DNA of 64,000 nucleotides from positions 33,027-97,026 of the forward strand of contig NZ_MAOI01000071.1 of assembly GCF_001884235.1 (NCBI RefSeq). The letters are read 5' to 3'. The notes beneath the pieces are model-generated. The model did not search any database, was not told the DNA's origin, and was given only the letters and a program-made list of their open reading frames with translations. How positions within the stretch are numbered: position 1 is the first letter of the stretch; each line of letters begins with the position of its first letter. Both the position numbers and the translations under genes were made by a program. Below are positions 18,393 through 27,329 of the stretch, piece after piece. This stretch comes from Bacillus paramycoides. GTDB lineage: Bacteria; Bacillota; Bacilli; Bacillales; Bacillaceae_G.

Positions 18393-20234
18393 ATGAAACT
18401 TTTTAAAAGAGTATTTGTTCCAGTTGTAATAATTTCAACATTTATAGGAATAGGAGGGGGTTTCAATATTATAAAGGCTGATTCTATAGAACAACATAGT
18501 AAATCAGAGGTTGAAAGAGAAAAAGATAAGCAAATCATTGTGAAATTCAAAGCGGATTTGAAATTACCATATGAAGATGGTATTGAAAAACAGATACAAG
18601 CTCAAAAGAGTGATAAAGTACTAGAAGATCTTTTGGCAGAATATCCAGATTTAACATTTACTCGTTTATTCACATCTGTAAGTCCAGAAGAAATACAAGA
18701 CCTTGAAGTGAAAGCACCTAATAATGTATCTACAAGCCTATTAAACTACTATATTCTTCAAACTCAAAATGGTGAGCATGAAGAAGCACTAGTAGATAAG
18801 TTAAAAGCATCTTCTTTAATAGAAGATGTGTATATTAAGAAACAAGAAAAAATAACGCCGCCTGAAGTGCAACCATCAGGTGTATCTCTTACTCCTAATA
18901 GTAATCCTAGATTTAAAAAACAAGGTTATCTTGAATCAGCACCATACGGTATTAATGCGCCTTTCGCTTGGGGAGTTCAAGGCGGTAATGGAAATGGGAT
19001 AACTTTTGTTGATATGGAATATGGATGGCTATTAAATCATGAGGATTTAGTACATCAAAATATTGAATTGATGTCTGGAAGGAATATAGATCAGCATGTC
19101 GGTCATGGGACGTCTGTATTAGGAATTGTTTCATCTGAAGATAATGAAGTGGGGAATATTGGTATTGCGCCAAAAGCTAAAGCAAAAGTAATTTCTCAAA
19201 TAAGAGATAATGGACAGTATAATACAGCTGATGCAATACTAAGTGCTGTAAATCATTTAGAAGCTGGGGATATTTTATTATTAGAGGCACAAGCATCCTT
19301 TGATGGATATGGTGATAAATATTTACCTGTTGAAGTACAACCAGAGATCTTTGATGCAATTCGTGCTGGTACAGATAAGGGTGTTGTAATTATAGAGGCT
19401 GGAGCAAATGGTTGGAATGATTTAGATCAATTTAAAGATAGAAATGGTAAACAAGTTTTAAATCGTAATAGTAAAGATTTTAAAGATTCGGGTGCAATTA
19501 TAGTAGGAGCGGGCTCTTCATCTTTCCCTCATGAACGTATGTGGTTTTCGAATTATGGAAGCCGTATTGATGTGTATGGCTGGGGAGAAAACGTAGATAC
19601 AACTACAGCTGAGCAAAGTAGAAGGGCTGTAAATCTTTATATATCCAGCTTTAGTGGCACGTCGAGTGCTTCGCCTATTATTGCCGGAGCAGCGACTTTA
19701 GTACAAAGTATTGCTAAAAAACATTTAGGACAACCATATAGACCAAGTGAACTAAGAACGATATTAAGTAACCATAACACTGGAACGAAATCTAAAAATC
19801 CATATTCAGATAAAATTGGTGTTTTACCAGATTTGAAGTCTATACTAGTAAACTTAGGGTATGAACGAAGAGAACCGAACGGTGGGAATGAGTTACAAGT
19901 AACAGAAAATGAACCAAATAATGAACCTAGACAGGCAAATAAAGTTAACTTTAATACACCAATGAAAGGAACACTACATAATAGTGATAACGTAGATGTA
20001 TTTACTTTTCAAATTGACTCACTAGAAAATATTAATATTTCTCTACTAAATGAACAAAATATTGGAATGACATGGGTACTTCATCATGAATCAGATTTAA
20101 ATAACTATGTAGCATATGGTGAAAATGAAGGGAATGTAGTTAAAGGAACCTATAATGCAAAGCCAGGTAAATATTATTTATATGTCTATAAGTACGAGAA
20201 TAAAGATGGTTCGTATGTATTGAACATAAAATAA
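18393..20234 (+). CDS. Secreted subtilisin-like serine protease (S8) with C-terminal PPC-like domain
   Basis: A 613-residue exported protease with a signal peptide (about 1-28). A propeptide-like region follows (about 45-150, containing IIVKFKADLKLPYEDG). The S8 catalytic domain has the triad at D207 (FVDMEYGW), H238 (GHGTSV) and S424 (SGTSSASPIIAGAA), with the oxyanion asparagine in EAGANGWND. The C-terminal 110 residues (NEPNNEPRQAN onward, ending YYLYVYKYENKDGSYVLNIK) look like a PPC pre-peptidase C-terminal beta domain. GAGGAGTG supports ATG 18393. It is very likely the PlcR-regulon subtilase known in B. cereus, given the box upstream; the substrate is unknown. Confidence 0.9.
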   Translation: MKLFKRVFVPVVIISTFIGIGGGFNIIKADSIEQHSKSEVEREKDKQIIVKFKADLKLPYEDGIEKQIQAQKSDKVLEDLLAEYPDLTFTRLFTSVSPEEIQDLEVKAPNNVSTSLLNYYILQTQNGEHEEALVDKLKASSLIEDVYIKKQEKITPPEVQPSGVSLTPNSNPRFKKQGYLESAPYGINAPFAWGVQGGNGNGITFVDMEYGWLLNHEDLVHQNIELMSGRNIDQHVGHGTSVLGIVSSEDNEVGNIGIAPKAKAKVISQIRDNGQYNTADAILSAVNHLEAGDILLLEAQASFDGYGDKYLPVEVQPEIFDAIRAGTDKGVVIIEAGANGWNDLDQFKDRNGKQVLNRNSKDFKDSGAIIVGAGSSSFPHERMWFSNYGSRIDVYGWGENVDTTTAEQSRRAVNLYISSFSGTSSASPIIAGAATLVQSIAKKHLGQPYRPSELRTILSNHNTGTKSKNPYSDKIGVLPDLKSILVNLGYERREPNGGNELQVTENEPNNEPRQANKVNFNTPMKGTLHNSDNVDVFTFQIDSLENINISLLNEQNIGMTWVLHHESDLNNYVAYGENEGNVVKGTYNAKPGKYYLYVYKYENKDGSYVLNIK

Positions 20235-20237
20235 ACA

Positions 20238-20268
20238 AAAGGAACTTCTGCTGAAGTTCCTTTAAATT
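20238..20268 (+). terminator. Terminator of the subtilase gene
   Basis: AAAGGAACTTC, loop TGCT, GAAGTTCCTTT, then an interrupted T-rich run. Confidence 0.85.
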
Positions 20269-20314
20269 TTTCTCATGTATTGAGAATATGTGAATGATTT
20301 TTTAATTTTACTTC

Positions 20315-20330
20315 TATGCAATATTTCATA
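20315..20330. promoter_or_regulatory. PlcR box of plcA
   Basis: TATGCAATATTTCATA is a full match to the PlcR consensus. A likely -10 (TATCAT, 20368-20373) lies 37 bases downstream with TTTATT as a weak -35, and the plcA start is 87 bases from the box. The geometry closely resembles that of the subtilase box. Confidence 0.9.
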
Positions 20331-20417
20331 TTTATGAAATGTTATTTATTTTTTATTAAGTAGCTTATATCATATTCAATAAGTTTGATATAAAAACAGA
20401 AAAAGAGAGGAATAATA

Positions 20418-21407
20418 ATGAGCAATAAGAAGTTTATTTTGAAATTATTCATATGTAGTACTATATTTAGCACATTTGTATTTGCTTTACATGATAAGCA
20501 AGTAGTTGCAGCTAGCTCTGTTAATGAGCTTGAAAATTGGTCAAAATGGATGCAACCTATACCTGATAACGTACCGTTAGCACGAATTTCAATGCCAGGA
20601 ACACATGATAGTGGTACGTTCAAGTTGCAAAATCCGATAAAGCAAGTATGGGGAATGACGCAAGAATATGATTTTCGTTATCAAATGGATCATGGAGCTA
20701 GAATTTTTGATATAAGAGGACGTTTAACAGATGATAATACTATAGTTCTTCATCATGGACCACTATATCTTTATGTAACATTGCGCCAATTTATAAATGA
20801 AGCGAAACAATTTTTGAAAGATAATCCGAGTGAAACGATTATAATGTCTTTAAAAAAAGAGTACGAGGATATGAAAGGAGCAGAAGGTTCATTTAGTAGT
20901 ACTTTCGAAGAAAATTACTTTCTTGATCCGATCTTTTTAAAAACGGAAGGGAATATAAGTCTTGGAGATGCTCGTGGGAAAATTGTATTATTAAAAAGAT
21001 ATAGTGGCAGTAATGAATCTGGAGGGTATAATAATTTTCCATGGCCAGATAATCAAACATTCACCGCAACTTTAAATCAAAATATAAACATAACGGTACA
21101 AGATAAATATAAAGTAAGTTATGATGAAAAATTAGAGTCTATTAAAGATACGATAAATGAAACGAATAACAATAGTGAAGATTTTAATCATCTGTATATT
21201 AATTTTACAAGCTTGTCTTCCGGTGGTACAGCATGGAATAGTCCATATTATTATGCCTCTTATATAAATCCTGAAATTGCAAACTATATGAAACAAAAGA
21301 ATCCTACAAGAGTCGGATGGATGATTCAAGATTATATAAATGAAAAATGGTCACCGATACTTTATCAAGAAGTTATAAGAACGAATAAGTCACTTATAAA
21401 AGAATAA
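20418..21407 (+). CDS. plcA: Phosphatidylinositol-specific phospholipase C
   Basis: A 329-residue secreted PI-PLC. A signal peptide (about 1-31, ending VVAAS) precedes a mature TIM-barrel enzyme of the usual 298-residue size. The two catalytic histidines are visible in [11 protein letters not shown] and LHHGPLY, and the DIRGR and WMIQDYINE segments are characteristic of the B. cereus enzyme. It cleaves phosphatidylinositol and releases GPI-anchored proteins from eukaryotic membranes. It is the classical PlcR-regulated gene and has a perfect PlcR box upstream. It is transcribed alone between two terminators. Confidence 0.96.
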   Translation: MSNKKFILKLFICSTIFSTFVFALHDKQVVAASSVNELENWSKWMQPIPDNVPLARISMPGTHDSGTFKLQNPIKQVWGMTQEYDFRYQMDHGARIFDIRGRLTDDNTIVLHHGPLYLYVTLRQFINEAKQFLKDNPSETIIMSLKKEYEDMKGAEGSFSSTFEENYFLDPIFLKTEGNISLGDARGKIVLLKRYSGSNESGGYNNFPWPDNQTFTATLNQNINITVQDKYKVSYDEKLESIKDTINETNNNSEDFNHLYINFTSLSSGGTAWNSPYYYASYINPEIANYMKQKNPTRVGWMIQDYINEKWSPILYQEVIRTNKSLIKE

Positions 21408-21420
21408 AGATTGTGATAGT

Positions 21421-21451
21421 AAGAAGCGATAAAATATGTCGCTTCTTTTTT
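21421..21451 (+). terminator. Terminator of plcA
   Basis: AAGAAGCGA, nine-base loop, TCGCTTCTT followed by TTTT. Confidence 0.9.
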
Positions 21452-21525
21452 GTTTTCTAAAAATTAACATCAGGTATAGTTTTAGATATCGTACTTTCAT
21501 GATAGAAAAAAATCAAAACTTACGC

Positions 21526-21569
21526 TATAATTACACATATAAAATTTGTACCTATAAATTTTATATGTG
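21526..21569 (+). promoter_or_regulatory. -10 element and operator-like palindrome before the 6-phospho-beta-glucosidase gene
   Basis: TATAAT (21526-21531) is followed at the predicted start site by a perfect 13-bp inverted repeat: CACATATAAAATT (21534-21546) and AATTTTATATGTG (21557-21569), with the interior TTGTACCTATAA resembling GntR/UTRA half-sites. A repressor bound here would block initiation; the GntR/UTRA gene downstream is the obvious candidate. Confidence 0.65.
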
Positions 21570-21611
21570 GTAATGAATTTGATTTATTGCAATGAAATGG
21601 AGGTATATGCT

Positions 21612-23021
21612 ATGAAGTTTTCACATGATTTTTTATTCGGGGCTGCTTCAGCTTCTTATCAAGTAGAAGGTGCATGGAATGAAGATGGAAAAGGTGTTAC
21701 GAATTGGGATGAGTTTTCAAAAATTCCTGGCAAAACATACAAGGGGACAAATGGTGATGTAGCTGTTGATCATTATCATCGATATAAGGAAGATGTCCGC
21801 TTAATGGCTGAGATGGGATTAGAATCGTATCGTTTTTCTATTTCTTGGGCGAGAATTTTGCCGACTGGAGATGGAGAGGTAAATGAAAAAGGAATAGAAT
21901 TTTATAACAACTTAATTGATGAATGTTTAAAATACGGGATTGTACCGTTTGTAACTTTATATCATTGGGATCTACCATTAACTTTAGAAAATGACGGTGG
22001 ATGGACGAATAAACGAACAGCAGAAGCTTTTGTAAAGTACGCAGAGATTTGCTTTAAGGCATTTGGTGATAGAGTTAAACATTGGATTACTTTTAATGAA
22101 ACAGTAATGTTTTGTGGATTAGGGTATTTAAAAGGTGCACATCCACCAGGGATACAAAATGATGTTCCAAAGTACTTTCAAGCGACTCATTATGTATTTT
22201 ATGCGCATGCGAAAACAGTTGCAGTGTACAAGCAGTTAAAACAATATGGTGAAATTGGTATTACGCATGTTTTCTTGCCTGCTTATAGTGTGGATAATCA
22301 AAAAGAAAATATACTAGCAGCAAATCATGCGAATGAATATGAAACGTATTGGTACTATGATCCAGTTTTAAAAGGTGAGTATCCATCTTATGTTGTGCAA
22401 CAATTAAAGGAAAAAGGATGGACTCCTAATTGGACGGTTGAAGAATTAGAAATCATTAAACAAAATGCCGGGAAAAATGATTTTATTGGCTTGAATTATT
22501 ATCAACCAATTCGAGTGGAAAGATACGATATGGATATAAAGAATGAGGAACATTCTCGAGAAAACTCAACACTTGCTCCAGGTAACCCTTCCTTTGATGG
22601 ATTTTATCGAACGGTTAAAATGGATGATAAAACATATACAAAATGGGGATGGGAAATATCTCCCGAAGGTTTCTTAGACGGCTTGCATATGTTGAAAGGG
22701 CGTTACGGTGATATAAAGATGTATGTGACAGAAAACGGACTTGGTGACGAAGATCCAATTATTGACGGAGAAATTGTAGATGTTCCGAGAATTAAATTTA
22801 TTGAAGAACATTTAAAAGTAATTAAGCGTGCGATTCAAGAAGGGATTCATTTAAAAGGGTATTATGCATGGTCAGTTATTGATTTGTTAAGTTGGCTAAA
22901 TGGATATAAAAAGCAATATGGCTTTATTTTTGTCGATCATAATGATAACTTAAAACGTAAGAAGAAACTTTCGTTTCATTGGTATAAGCATATTATCGAA
23001 ACGAGAGGAGAAGAGTTATAA
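21612..23021 (+). CDS. 6-phospho-beta-glucosidase (GH1)
   Basis: A 469-residue GH1 glycosidase. The acid/base is Glu163 in TFNE and the nucleophile Glu374 in VTENG. The phosphate-binding trio of 6-phospho-glycosidases is present near the C-terminus: Ser427, Lys434 and Tyr436 in SWLNGYKKQY, equivalent to S428/K435/Y437 of lactococcal LacG. It therefore acts on a PTS-imported phosphorylated beta-glucoside rather than the free sugar. I chose ATG 21612 (GGAGG 9 bases upstream) over the earlier ATG 21567, which lies inside the operator. It is followed by its likely GntR regulator; no PTS transporter is adjacent. Confidence 0.92.
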   Translation: MKFSHDFLFGAASASYQVEGAWNEDGKGVTNWDEFSKIPGKTYKGTNGDVAVDHYHRYKEDVRLMAEMGLESYRFSISWARILPTGDGEVNEKGIEFYNNLIDECLKYGIVPFVTLYHWDLPLTLENDGGWTNKRTAEAFVKYAEICFKAFGDRVKHWITFNETVMFCGLGYLKGAHPPGIQNDVPKYFQATHYVFYAHAKTVAVYKQLKQYGEIGITHVFLPAYSVDNQKENILAANHANEYETYWYYDPVLKGEYPSYVVQQLKEKGWTPNWTVEELEIIKQNAGKNDFIGLNYYQPIRVERYDMDIKNEEHSRENSTLAPGNPSFDGFYRTVKMDDKTYTKWGWEISPEGFLDGLHMLKGRYGDIKMYVTENGLGDEDPIIDGEIVDVPRIKFIEEHLKVIKRAIQEGIHLKGYYAWSVIDLLSWLNGYKKQYGFIFVDHNDNLKRKKKLSFHWYKHIIETRGEEL

Positions 23022-23051
23022 AAGATAAAAGAGTATTTTAGGAGAAAGTGT

Positions 23052-23759
23052 ATGAGTGCAAAGTATAAACAAATTGCAGATATTTTAGAGCAAAACATTC
23101 GAGATGGACTTTTTAATGAAACGAAAAAATTACCTACAGAAGAAGCATTGATGAACCGGTTTGAGGTAAGTCGTAATACGATACGTAAAGTAATTAGTCA
23201 GCTTGTTAATAGAGGTTATATTTTTCAAGTACAAGGTAGTGGCATGTTTTTACGTGAAACTTCTGTAACAGATTACATTAATTTAGGCAGTTTACGTGGA
23301 TTAACGAAAAACCTCGTTTCACAAAATATTGAAACGAAAGTGTTAGAGCTTGAAATAATAGATGCGAATGAAGAAATAGCAGAACGGATGCAATGTGACG
23401 CTGGAACTAGGTTGTATTTTTTGAAACGTTTAAGAATTGTAGACGGTAAACCCTTTTCTATTGAAATTAGTTATTTCAAAAAGGATATAATTCCATATTT
23501 GAATGAAGAAATAGCATTAAGCTCTGTATACAGTTATTTCATTGAAGATTTGCGACTAAATATTGGTTTTGCCGATAAAGTTATTAGTTGCGAAAAAGTA
23601 AATAAAGAAAACGCACAGCTTCTAGAAATAAATAAAGGTGATCCGGCACTTCTTATTGAAAATACAGTGCATCTTGTAAATGGAACCATTTTTGAGTTAT
23701 CTCAATCGATGTTTCATTATGAAAAGACCAAACTTTTAAATCGGATTAATTTTAAGTGA
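23052..23759 (+). CDS. GntR-family repressor with UTRA ligand domain
   Basis: A 235-residue regulator. An N-terminal winged helix-turn-helix (about 5-70: KLPTEEALMNRFEVSRNTIRKVISQL) is joined to a C-terminal UTRA domain (about 90-230) that binds a small sugar-phosphate-like ligand in related proteins (TreR, GmuR). It starts 30 bases after the GH1 gene with AGGAG before the ATG, so the two form an operon and the regulator probably represses it through the palindrome at 21534-21569. The effector is likely a 6-phospho-beta-glucoside or glucose 6-phosphate, by analogy. Confidence 0.88.
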   Translation: MSAKYKQIADILEQNIRDGLFNETKKLPTEEALMNRFEVSRNTIRKVISQLVNRGYIFQVQGSGMFLRETSVTDYINLGSLRGLTKNLVSQNIETKVLELEIIDANEEIAERMQCDAGTRLYFLKRLRIVDGKPFSIEISYFKKDIIPYLNEEIALSSVYSYFIEDLRLNIGFADKVISCEKVNKENAQLLEINKGDPALLIENTVHLVNGTIFELSQSMFHYEKTKLLNRINFK

Positions 23760-23782
23760 AAATGAATATAAATAACTCTGTG

Positions 23783-23820
23783 AAAAAAGCAACTGATAAG
23801 AAAGATCAGTTGCTTTTTAT
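23783..23820 (+). terminator. Terminator of the beta-glucoside operon
   Basis: AAAAAAGCAACTGAT, seven-base loop, ATCAGTTGCTTTTT. Confidence 0.92.
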
Positions 23821-23824
23821 TTTT

Positions 23825-23861
23825 AAAGTGGATGAGCAAAAAAACCTGAAAGTGGTTGGTC
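23825..23861 (+). promoter_or_regulatory. Tandem AAAGTGG repeats, candidate MocR-family operator
   Basis: AAAGTGGATGAGC (23825-23837) and AAAGTGGTTGGTC (23849-23861) are direct repeats 24 bases apart. PdxR/MocR-type regulators bind direct repeats that begin AAAGTGG. TATGAT (23882-23887) follows as a possible -10. The nearest MocR gene is 24273-25703, with a small membrane protein gene between. Confidence 0.5.
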
Positions 23862-23984
23862 CGTTTTTTGCAAACTTCTATTATGATAAGAGAAGAAAGG
23901 TAGTACTGTATTGATGCTTTAAGGAGGACGCTTTTATATATCTCATTTGTTTAAATAGACTGGCCTTAGAGAGGTGAAAAGACA

Positions 23985-24179
23985 ATGAGTTTTGCAATTT
24001 CACTAGTTGTAATTATTGTAATTGTATCGCTGTTTGGGACCGTACTAGTCGCACGAAATGTGGAGGAGAATTACGATAAGTCTACAAAGAGGAATGTGAA
24101 GAACTTATCCGCTATCTATATCATCCTTCTTTTAGGGTTACTTGTAGGAGTTACGTGGTATGCGGTCGTTATTTTATAG
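23985..24179 (+). CDS. Small two-helix membrane protein, unknown function
   Basis: A 64-residue protein of two hydrophobic helices (about 4-24 and 42-63) around a charged loop (RNVEENYDKSTKRNVKN). GAGAGGTG precedes the ATG by 8 bases. No family is recognised. It lies between the AAAGTGG repeats and the MocR-type regulator on the same strand, so it may be a target of that regulator. Length and topology alone give no function. Confidence 0.65.
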   Translation: MSFAISLVVIIVIVSLFGTVLVARNVEENYDKSTKRNVKNLSAIYIILLLGLLVGVTWYAVVIL

Positions 24180-24272
24180 AGTTTGTATATGATGAAGGTG
24201 ATTAATACTATTATTACAGTGAATACTGTTATTAGTGAATGAGGGACGGTAGTTTTGAAAGGGGGGAACTAG

Positions 24273-25703
24273 ATGGAATGGAAACCGAATCGTGCAGATA
24301 AGACTCCTGTTTATAAACAAATCGCTGATTATATTGAAAGAGGCATTTCTTCAGGCGAATTTCTTTCTAATAGTAAGTTACCTTCTGAACGTAAGTTAGC
24401 AAAGGAATTACAAGTAAACCGGAGTACGATAGTAGCTGCGTATGAAGAATTGAAATCACTTGGGGTAGTAGAACGGCAAAAAGGAAGCGGAACGCGGGTA
24501 AATACAGACATATGGGGTGTGTCACATAAACGTATACCAAATTGGGGGAGATACGTAGAGGATGGATCGTTTTTACCTAATTTACCACTTGTTCAACAAA
24601 TTCGAACGGAAACACAAAAAGATGATTTAATCAATTTAGCGAGTGGCGAATTATCACCAGAGTTATTTCCGACTGGTCAATTTCGAACAATTTTATCAGA
24701 ACAAACATTTATGGAAAACCTCGGTTATGATCACCCACTAGGGAATGAAATGCTAAGAAAAACAATCGTAACACATGTTCAGCAATATAAACAAATAGAA
24801 GCTGATTCACGTTCTATTCTTATTACATCTGGGGCTCAGCAGGCACTTAATCTTATCGTTCAATGTTTGTTAAAGCCTGGAGATGCGATTGCAATTGAGG
24901 ATCCATCTTATTGTTTTTCGCTGCCGATGTTTAAATCAGCAGGGTTAAAAATATTCCATTTACCTGTAGATCAGCACGGTATGAATCCAGATGACTTAAT
25001 TGATCTGCACAAAAAGCACCGCATTCGTATGGTTTTTTTAAATCCGGATTATCAAAATCCAACTGGAACGGTGCTTTCATTGGCGAGACGTAAAAAGATA
25101 CTAGAACTATCTTCTGAATTTGGTATACCGATTGTAGAAGATGATCCATATAGTTTAACTTCTTTTAATGGAGAAGTGAATCCAACATTGAAATCAATGG
25201 ATCAAAATGGAAATGTTCTGTATATAAGTTCATTATCAAAAATTGTTGCATCAGGATTACGTATTGGCTGGATAATTGGCCCTACGCGCGTAATAGAACG
25301 TTTAGCAGATGCGAAGCAGCAAGTTGATTTCGGTCATAGTGTATTTACACAGTGGGTAGCAAATCAATTTTTAGAATCAGAGGATTTTCATACGCATATT
25401 ACAATGCTTCGTGGACAATTGAAAAAAAGAAGAGATGAGTTAATTGCAAGTCTTAAAGAAATATTAGAGGACCGAGTTGAGTTTTTCGTTCCAGAGGGCG
25501 GAATACATTTATGGTGTAAAGTTCAAGGTTCATTTGACGAATATCATTTATTAGGCAAATCTATTCAAAATGGAGTAGCATTTGTCCCAGGAAGTGTATT
25601 AGGCTCGAAAAGTGAATATATACGATTTACTTTTGGGAGAGCGAATGTAGAACAAATTCAGGTTGGGATTACAAGACTCGCGGAGACTTTAAAAGAGATT
25701 TGA
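24273..25703 (+). CDS. MocR/GabR-type regulator (GntR domain fused to PLP aminotransferase fold)
   Basis: A 476-residue fusion. The GntR winged helix is at about 5-75 (YIERGISSGEFLSNSKLPSERKLAKEL); a class I aminotransferase-like domain fills about 110-475. The PLP-binding lysine is Lys323 in SSLSKIVASGLRIGW, and NPDYQNPTG and EDDPY contribute to the cofactor pocket. Proteins of this family are regulators that sense PLP or an aminated ligand rather than metabolic enzymes. GGGGGGA precedes ATG 24273. The following cidA-like gene begins 54 bases later with no terminator between, so the regulator may control it. Confidence 0.9.
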   Translation: MEWKPNRADKTPVYKQIADYIERGISSGEFLSNSKLPSERKLAKELQVNRSTIVAAYEELKSLGVVERQKGSGTRVNTDIWGVSHKRIPNWGRYVEDGSFLPNLPLVQQIRTETQKDDLINLASGELSPELFPTGQFRTILSEQTFMENLGYDHPLGNEMLRKTIVTHVQQYKQIEADSRSILITSGAQQALNLIVQCLLKPGDAIAIEDPSYCFSLPMFKSAGLKIFHLPVDQHGMNPDDLIDLHKKHRIRMVFLNPDYQNPTGTVLSLARRKKILELSSEFGIPIVEDDPYSLTSFNGEVNPTLKSMDQNGNVLYISSLSKIVASGLRIGWIIGPTRVIERLADAKQQVDFGHSVFTQWVANQFLESEDFHTHITMLRGQLKKRRDELIASLKEILEDRVEFFVPEGGIHLWCKVQGSFDEYHLLGKSIQNGVAFVPGSVLGSKSEYIRFTFGRANVEQIQVGITRLAETLKEI

Positions 25704-25757
25704 TGATAAAGCTGTTATAGGTGTGGGAAAATCTAGTATTGAAATGAGGGCAAGCAG

Positions 25758-26114
25758 TTGAAGTTCTTGACGCTTTTACTTCAAGTAGGAGTGCTATATT
25801 TGTTTAGTTTGGCTGGTGTATGGATTCAGGAAGTATTTCATCTATCTATGCCAGGAAGTTTAATAGGAATGTTAATCCTTTTTCTTCTTCTTTCCACTCG
25901 TATTTTGCCATTAAAATGGTTTGAGATAGGTGCAGAAAAACTAATAGTATTTTTACCTTTATTTTTAATTCCTTCGACGACTGGTTTAATGGAATATGGC
26001 TCATTTCTTTTAAGTAAGGGTAGTAGTATGTTCTTCCTAGTTGTTGTAAGTACTTTAGTAACATTGATTGTTTCAGGCTATGTAAGTCAATTATTAATAA
26101 CATCTAAAAAATAA
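25758..26114 (+). CDS. CidA/LrgA-family holin-like protein
   Basis: A 118-residue membrane protein with four predicted helices and the family signature of CidA/LrgA (AGVWIQEVFHLSMPGSLIGMLILFLLL, about 20-46). These proteins affect murein hydrolase export and cell lysis, and some export small organic acids. The start is TTG 25758, preceded by GAGGG 7 bases upstream; no ATG or GTG fits better. It pairs with the LrgB-like gene that begins 23 bases after its stop. Confidence 0.85.
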   Translation: MKFLTLLLQVGVLYLFSLAGVWIQEVFHLSMPGSLIGMLILFLLLSTRILPLKWFEIGAEKLIVFLPLFLIPSTTGLMEYGSFLLSKGSSMFFLVVVSTLVTLIVSGYVSQLLITSKK

Positions 26115-26137
26115 AAACGACAAGGTGCACTATTCAA

Positions 26138-26809
26138 ATGGTCTTAATTTTTATTACTGTAGTGATTTATTTATTGGCGACAAAGTTATATAAAAAATTT
26201 ACGTTTCCATTTACTTTACCGGTGTTAACAGCTACGGCAATTATGATTTGCATATTCCTTGCTTTCGGGATTTCTCATCAAGATTATAAGGAGAATGGGG
26301 GAGATATTCTTTCTAGCTTCTTGAGTCCTGCGATTGTAGCTTTAGCAATACCGCTATTTAAGGAACGAAAGATACTTATGAAAAACTTCTTTTCAATACT
26401 TGTAGGGGTAGTAATCGGTATAGTGGCTTTAATAAGTTTGAATGTAGTGATTGGGGAAATGTTGAATATAGATAAGGAACTTATATTAACAACTATACCG
26501 CAATTAGCGACGATGCCTATTGCAATTTCGCTAGCCAATCAAATTGGTGGTATCCCATCTATGACAGCTAGTTTTGTAGTTGTTGCAGGAATAACAGGTG
26601 CTATTATAGGACCGACAGTACTTAAGCTTTTCCGTATAACGAGTACGATTGGAAAAGGAGTTGGGATGGGCTGTGCATCACATATCATTGGTGTGAGTCG
26701 TCTAGTGAAAGAAGGAGAGAAAGAAGCAACTATCGGTTCGGTAACGATGATTGTAACGGGGGTACTAATTAGTATATTAGTGCCTTATGGAATGAAATTT
26801 TTATTTTAA
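26138..26809 (+). CDS. CidB/LrgB-family membrane protein
   Basis: A 223-residue LrgB-family protein with six or seven membrane helices. The conserved C-terminal half is visible: MPIAISLANQIGGIPSMTASFVVVAGITGAIIGP and GCASHIIGVSR, here as two motif blocks. It is the usual partner of CidA/LrgA. AAGGTG lies before ATG 26138. Together with the preceding gene it forms a complete cidAB-type module, associated with the MocR-type regulator instead of the LysR or two-component regulators usual for these operons. Confidence 0.88.
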   Translation: MVLIFITVVIYLLATKLYKKFTFPFTLPVLTATAIMICIFLAFGISHQDYKENGGDILSSFLSPAIVALAIPLFKERKILMKNFFSILVGVVIGIVALISLNVVIGEMLNIDKELILTTIPQLATMPIAISLANQIGGIPSMTASFVVVAGITGAIIGPTVLKLFRITSTIGKGVGMGCASHIIGVSRLVKEGEKEATIGSVTMIVTGVLISILVPYGMKFLF

Positions 26810-26874
26810 AAATCAATGAATCGTAATAAGTAGTATAACACTACTCATTTTAGAAAGTAATGGGGATGATTAAA

Positions 26875-27297
26875 GTGACAACATGGTTTATAGTTACGTT
26901 ATTTATTTTTGGTGCTCTTAAAGTACTAGTTTCTAGTATGCCAACTTCTGTTGTAGAATCAATTATTAGTAGATTTGAGTTACATCAAAAACTTGATGAA
27001 GAAAATACTACTGTAACGATAGGTGGGAAAAACATAGGAGGAGAAATGAAACTTCAAGTTATTCACGAATTTAACGAGGCTTTATTTTTAGATAAACATT
27101 ATTTTCCGCCGCAAGGAGAAGGAACACCATTAGTTATTGATACGAAGAAAGGAAAGAAAATGATTAGATTTTCTATATATAGCTATGAGGAACACGTTGA
27201 TGTAATAAAGCAATATAAGAAGAAAGTAGTTGCATATCGTTTACGATCTAAAAGTCTTCAAAGTCGCTCAGTTGGAGTAACTGAAGATTATGCATAA
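26875..27297 (+). CDS. YfmQ-like protein with one membrane anchor
   Basis: A 140-residue protein with an N-terminal hydrophobic helix (about 3-22) and a hydrophilic remainder; HEFNEALFLDKHYFPP resembles B. subtilis YfmQ, of unknown function. I prefer GTG 26875, because TGGGGATG lies 7 bases before it and the resulting N-terminus (MTTWFIVTLF) matches the family better than the ATG at 26860. It follows cidB by 65 bases and ends in a terminator, so it may or may not be in that operon. Confidence 0.65.
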   Translation: MTTWFIVTLFIFGALKVLVSSMPTSVVESIISRFELHQKLDEENTTVTIGGKNIGGEMKLQVIHEFNEALFLDKHYFPPQGEGTPLVIDTKKGKKMIRFSIYSYEEHVDVIKQYKKKVVAYRLRSKSLQSRSVGVTEDYA

Positions 27298-27300
27298 GGA

Positions 27301-27329
27301 GAGACCGTTATAAAGACGGTCTCTTTATT
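27301..27329 (+). terminator. Terminator after the yfmQ-like gene
   Basis: GAGACCGT, short loop, ACGGTCTC, TTTATTTTT. The right half overlaps the last codons of the convergent minus-strand gene. Confidence 0.88.
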
